Both the position numbers and the translations under genes were made by a program. A stretch of DNA of 64,000 bases from Fontibacillus phaseoli (lineage in GTDB: Bacteria; Bacillota; Bacilli; Paenibacillales; Paenibacillaceae): the NCBI RefSeq assembly GCF_003337355.1, contig NZ_QPJW01000008.1, positions 62,001 to 126,000 on the forward strand, in the 5' to 3' direction. The notes under the pieces are model-generated. The model saw nothing but the letters and a program-made list of their open reading frames with translations, was not told the DNA's origin and ran no database searches. Shown one piece after another: positions 62,711 through 64,000 of this stretch. Numbering within the stretch: the first letter of the stretch is position 1; every line of letters starts with the position of its first letter.

Positions 62711-63742
62711 TTATTTGTACAAGGAGAGTAAACCATGCGTAAGTTCGAACAGCTGCAACAGGTTCCTCGGATCTTTTCCGGTCAAGGTTTCAATCCGCTT
62801 CAGGCGATATTGCAGCGTATTGCGGTGTATATTCAATTCCGCCGCCGTCAGGGAGTTGCTGCAACTGTTGTGAATGAAGACTCTCAGCGTTTCCATCAGA
62901 TCCACGGTATCCTCCAGTTTACTGACCGAATTGGGCCCGGCAGCCAGATTGGCGCGGCTCAATTTGACCAGAAATTCGACTTTTTCGAAATGAATGACCC
63001 GGGCCGGAGGCTTCAAAGCAAGCAGAATACTCATGGCCGATTTGGCTTGGCGGTAGCTTTCGGAAATACTGATTTCCAGGTTGCCGATCGAGATCAACCC
63101 GCCGGGCTGGTTCTTAACCAGATGTTTGGCCAGATGCTCCGCCTCGTTTCGGTTGCTTTGGATCAGGAGCAGATGGGTGTCTTTATCCATAATAAAGGAA
63201 GGATAAGGAAACAGTAGCTTGGATAACTCGTCATTCCACTCAAAATGGTTCAGATACAACACCACGGTTTTTAAGAGCAAGTCGATTTTAAAAGCCGCGG
63301 CTTCTTTTTTTGTTTTCTGGGAATAGGTTCCTTGGTGGTTCAACAGCATTTCGAGGAATGCCTTTTTCCGGTTGGCCTCCCGGGCCAGGCTTTCCAGCGC
63401 GGTTTTTTGCTCGATCAGGAGAGAAACCGTAGTTCTGACGATATTGCAAAACGGACGGACTTCATCCGGATTCCCGGTAATTCCGATCACCCCCACGCGC
63501 TCGTCGTCAATGACGATCGGCTCGTTGGTGCCCTTTTTTTCGTTGCGCCCGTCTTGCCACACTTCCACCATTTTTCCCGTGGACAAAGCCTTTACGGCTC
63601 CCTGGTGAACCGTGCCCACTCTTTCCTTGATCCCGCTTCCGACGATAACGCCATGATCATTCATAATATTAATGTTATACGGGATATCTTTCATCATTTT
63701 ATCCACGATTTCCTGGGCCTGCTTCTCGGAGAGTTGAAACAA
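62711..63742 (-). CDS. CdaR-family sugar diacid/glycerate regulator
   Basis: The protein has 343 residues from a TTG start with GGAGGAAC upstream. The N-terminal diacid-recognition domain (about 3-135) reads LSEKQAQEIVDKMMKDIPYNINIMNDHGVIVGSG with the conserved IVIDDERVGVIGITGNPDEVRPF. The C-terminal PucR-type HTH is LIHNSCSNSLTAAELNIHRNTLQYRLKRIETLTGKDP (here VFIHNSCSN). It is convergent with the glycerate permease/kinase operon and shares an operator with it, so it is the probable glycerate-responsive activator. Confidence 0.92.
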   Translation of the reverse strand: MFQLSEKQAQEIVDKMMKDIPYNINIMNDHGVIVGSGIKERVGTVHQGAVKALSTGKMVEVWQDGRNEKKGTNEPIVIDDERVGVIGITGNPDEVRPFCNIVRTTVSLLIEQKTALESLAREANRKKAFLEMLLNHQGTYSQKTKKEAAAFKIDLLLKTVVLYLNHFEWNDELSKLLFPYPSFIMDKDTHLLLIQSNRNEAEHLAKHLVKNQPGGLISIGNLEISISESYRQAKSAMSILLALKPPARVIHFEKVEFLVKLSRANLAAGPNSVSKLEDTVDLMETLRVFIHNSCSNSLTAAELNIHRNTLQYRLKRIETLTGKDPRNLLQLFELTHGLLSLYK

Positions 63743-63812
63743 AGGTGTTCCTCCTTCGGAAAGTGATTCTCCAATGCCTCACAACGGACCGATTTATTCA
63801 TCCGCAGTTATT

Positions 63813-63828
63813 TTGTGCATATGAACGA
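63813..63828 (-). promoter_or_regulatory. Second copy of the CdaR operator
   Basis: TTGTGCA-TA-TGAACGA matches the perfect site at 60073-60088 in 12 of 16 positions. It lies about 70 nt upstream of the regulator gene, suggesting autoregulation. Confidence 0.55.
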
Positions 63829-63878
63829 AATTATAGCCAATTTTCAGCCGGATGTCTGCGAGGTTTAAATATTCCTTT

Positions 63879-63894
63879 ACAGGAATATTCCTGT
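63879..63894 (+). promoter_or_regulatory. Perfect 16-bp palindrome
   Basis: ACAGGAATATTCCTGT lies 61 nt before the ArsR-like gene in AT-rich promoter DNA. It is the likely operator of that regulator. Confidence 0.6.
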
Positions 63895-63955
63895 CATGAT
63901 ATATATTATATATAAAATTTTAAATTATAAAATTTGCATTACAAAGGAACATCCG

Positions 63956-64000
63956 ATGATGGATATAGCGACCTTTAGCGCATTGGGGGAACCTACCCGT
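63956..64000 (+). CDS. ArsR-like regulator, first 15 codons (runs off window)
   Basis: An ATG at 63956 (a second ATG follows at once) with AAAGGAAC upstream starts MMDIATFSALGEPTR and continues past the edge. The line FSALGEPTR is the usual opening of ArsR/SmtB winged HTH proteins (ALADPTR). Identity is likely but rests on few residues. Confidence 0.6.
   Translation, partial: MMDIATFSALGEPTR

Overview
The window looks like a stretch of chromosome from a spore-forming Bacillota of the Paenibacillus type. Evidence: a CotF-like spore coat protein, S-layer-homology (SLH) proteins, a T-box-controlled alpha2-type glycyl-tRNA synthetase, a yybP-ykoY manganese riboswitch, ABC/two-component carbohydrate loci, strong AGGAGG ribosome sites, and many TTG/GTG starts. 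Base composition is close to 50% GC except for an AT-rich island at about 6.6-9.5 kb. No rRNA, tRNA, CRISPR array, insertion sequence or prophage was recognised.

Layout. 1-6.5 kb: the start of a 7TM-DISM signalling protein (runs off the left edge), a membrane-anchored HTH regulator, a frameshifted remnant of an MFS efflux pump, a transglutaminase-like lipoprotein and an amidohydrolase-like lipoprotein. 6.6-9.5 kb: the AT-rich island, with an AAA ATPase overlapping a TOPRIM-like/DUF4276-type protein (candidate defence module), a small unknown protein and an XRE regulator divided by a palindrome. 9.6-20.6 kb: MerR-GyrI regulator, a repeat-rich gap, glyS with its T-box, a DUF3862-like lipoprotein, CotF-like coat protein, XRE regulator, asparaginase, GNAT, amidase, SseB-like and SGNH proteins. 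20.6-28 kb: a MepR/MepA-like MarR-MATE pair with three matching operators, GntR regulator, phosphoketolase, a tandemly duplicated repeat region, TPR protein and an AAC(3)-like acetyltransferase.

28-41 kb: a GH5 glucanase with a sugar ABC importer whose binding-protein gene is frameshifted, read divergently from a histidine kinase/response regulator pair; MarR and an Old Yellow Enzyme gene with a perfect 16-bp palindrome; a PPOX-fold stress protein; a Fur-controlled siderophore-uptake operon. 40.6-48 kb: Mn riboswitch with TerC-like exporter and CorC/HlyC-like exporter, an IF-3 paralogue, and the outstanding object of the window: a secreted SLH protein whose mature N-terminus is a near-perfect ubiquitin domain; then SelO. 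48-64 kb: GH94 phosphorylase-like protein, sialate O-acetylesterase-like protein, a divergent CdsA-like membrane protein, a papain-like protein, two duplicated GT2 glycosyltransferases, adaA/ogt repair genes, VOC protein, an SLH remnant, NAD-dependent epimerase, a glycerate transporter/kinase pair with a CdaR regulator sharing an operator, and the start of an ArsR-like gene.

The most notable items are (1) the ubiquitin-SLH protein at 43748-46267, where 58 of 74 residues match eukaryotic ubiquitin by my hand alignment and predicted signal cleavage falls exactly before ubiquitin Met1; (2) the AT-rich ATPase/TOPRIM-like pair; (3) a family of about 200-bp intergenic elements (four copies) built of palindromic units; (4) an IF-3 paralogue directly behind the ubiquitin gene; and (5) several regulator-operator pairings readable directly from the sequence.
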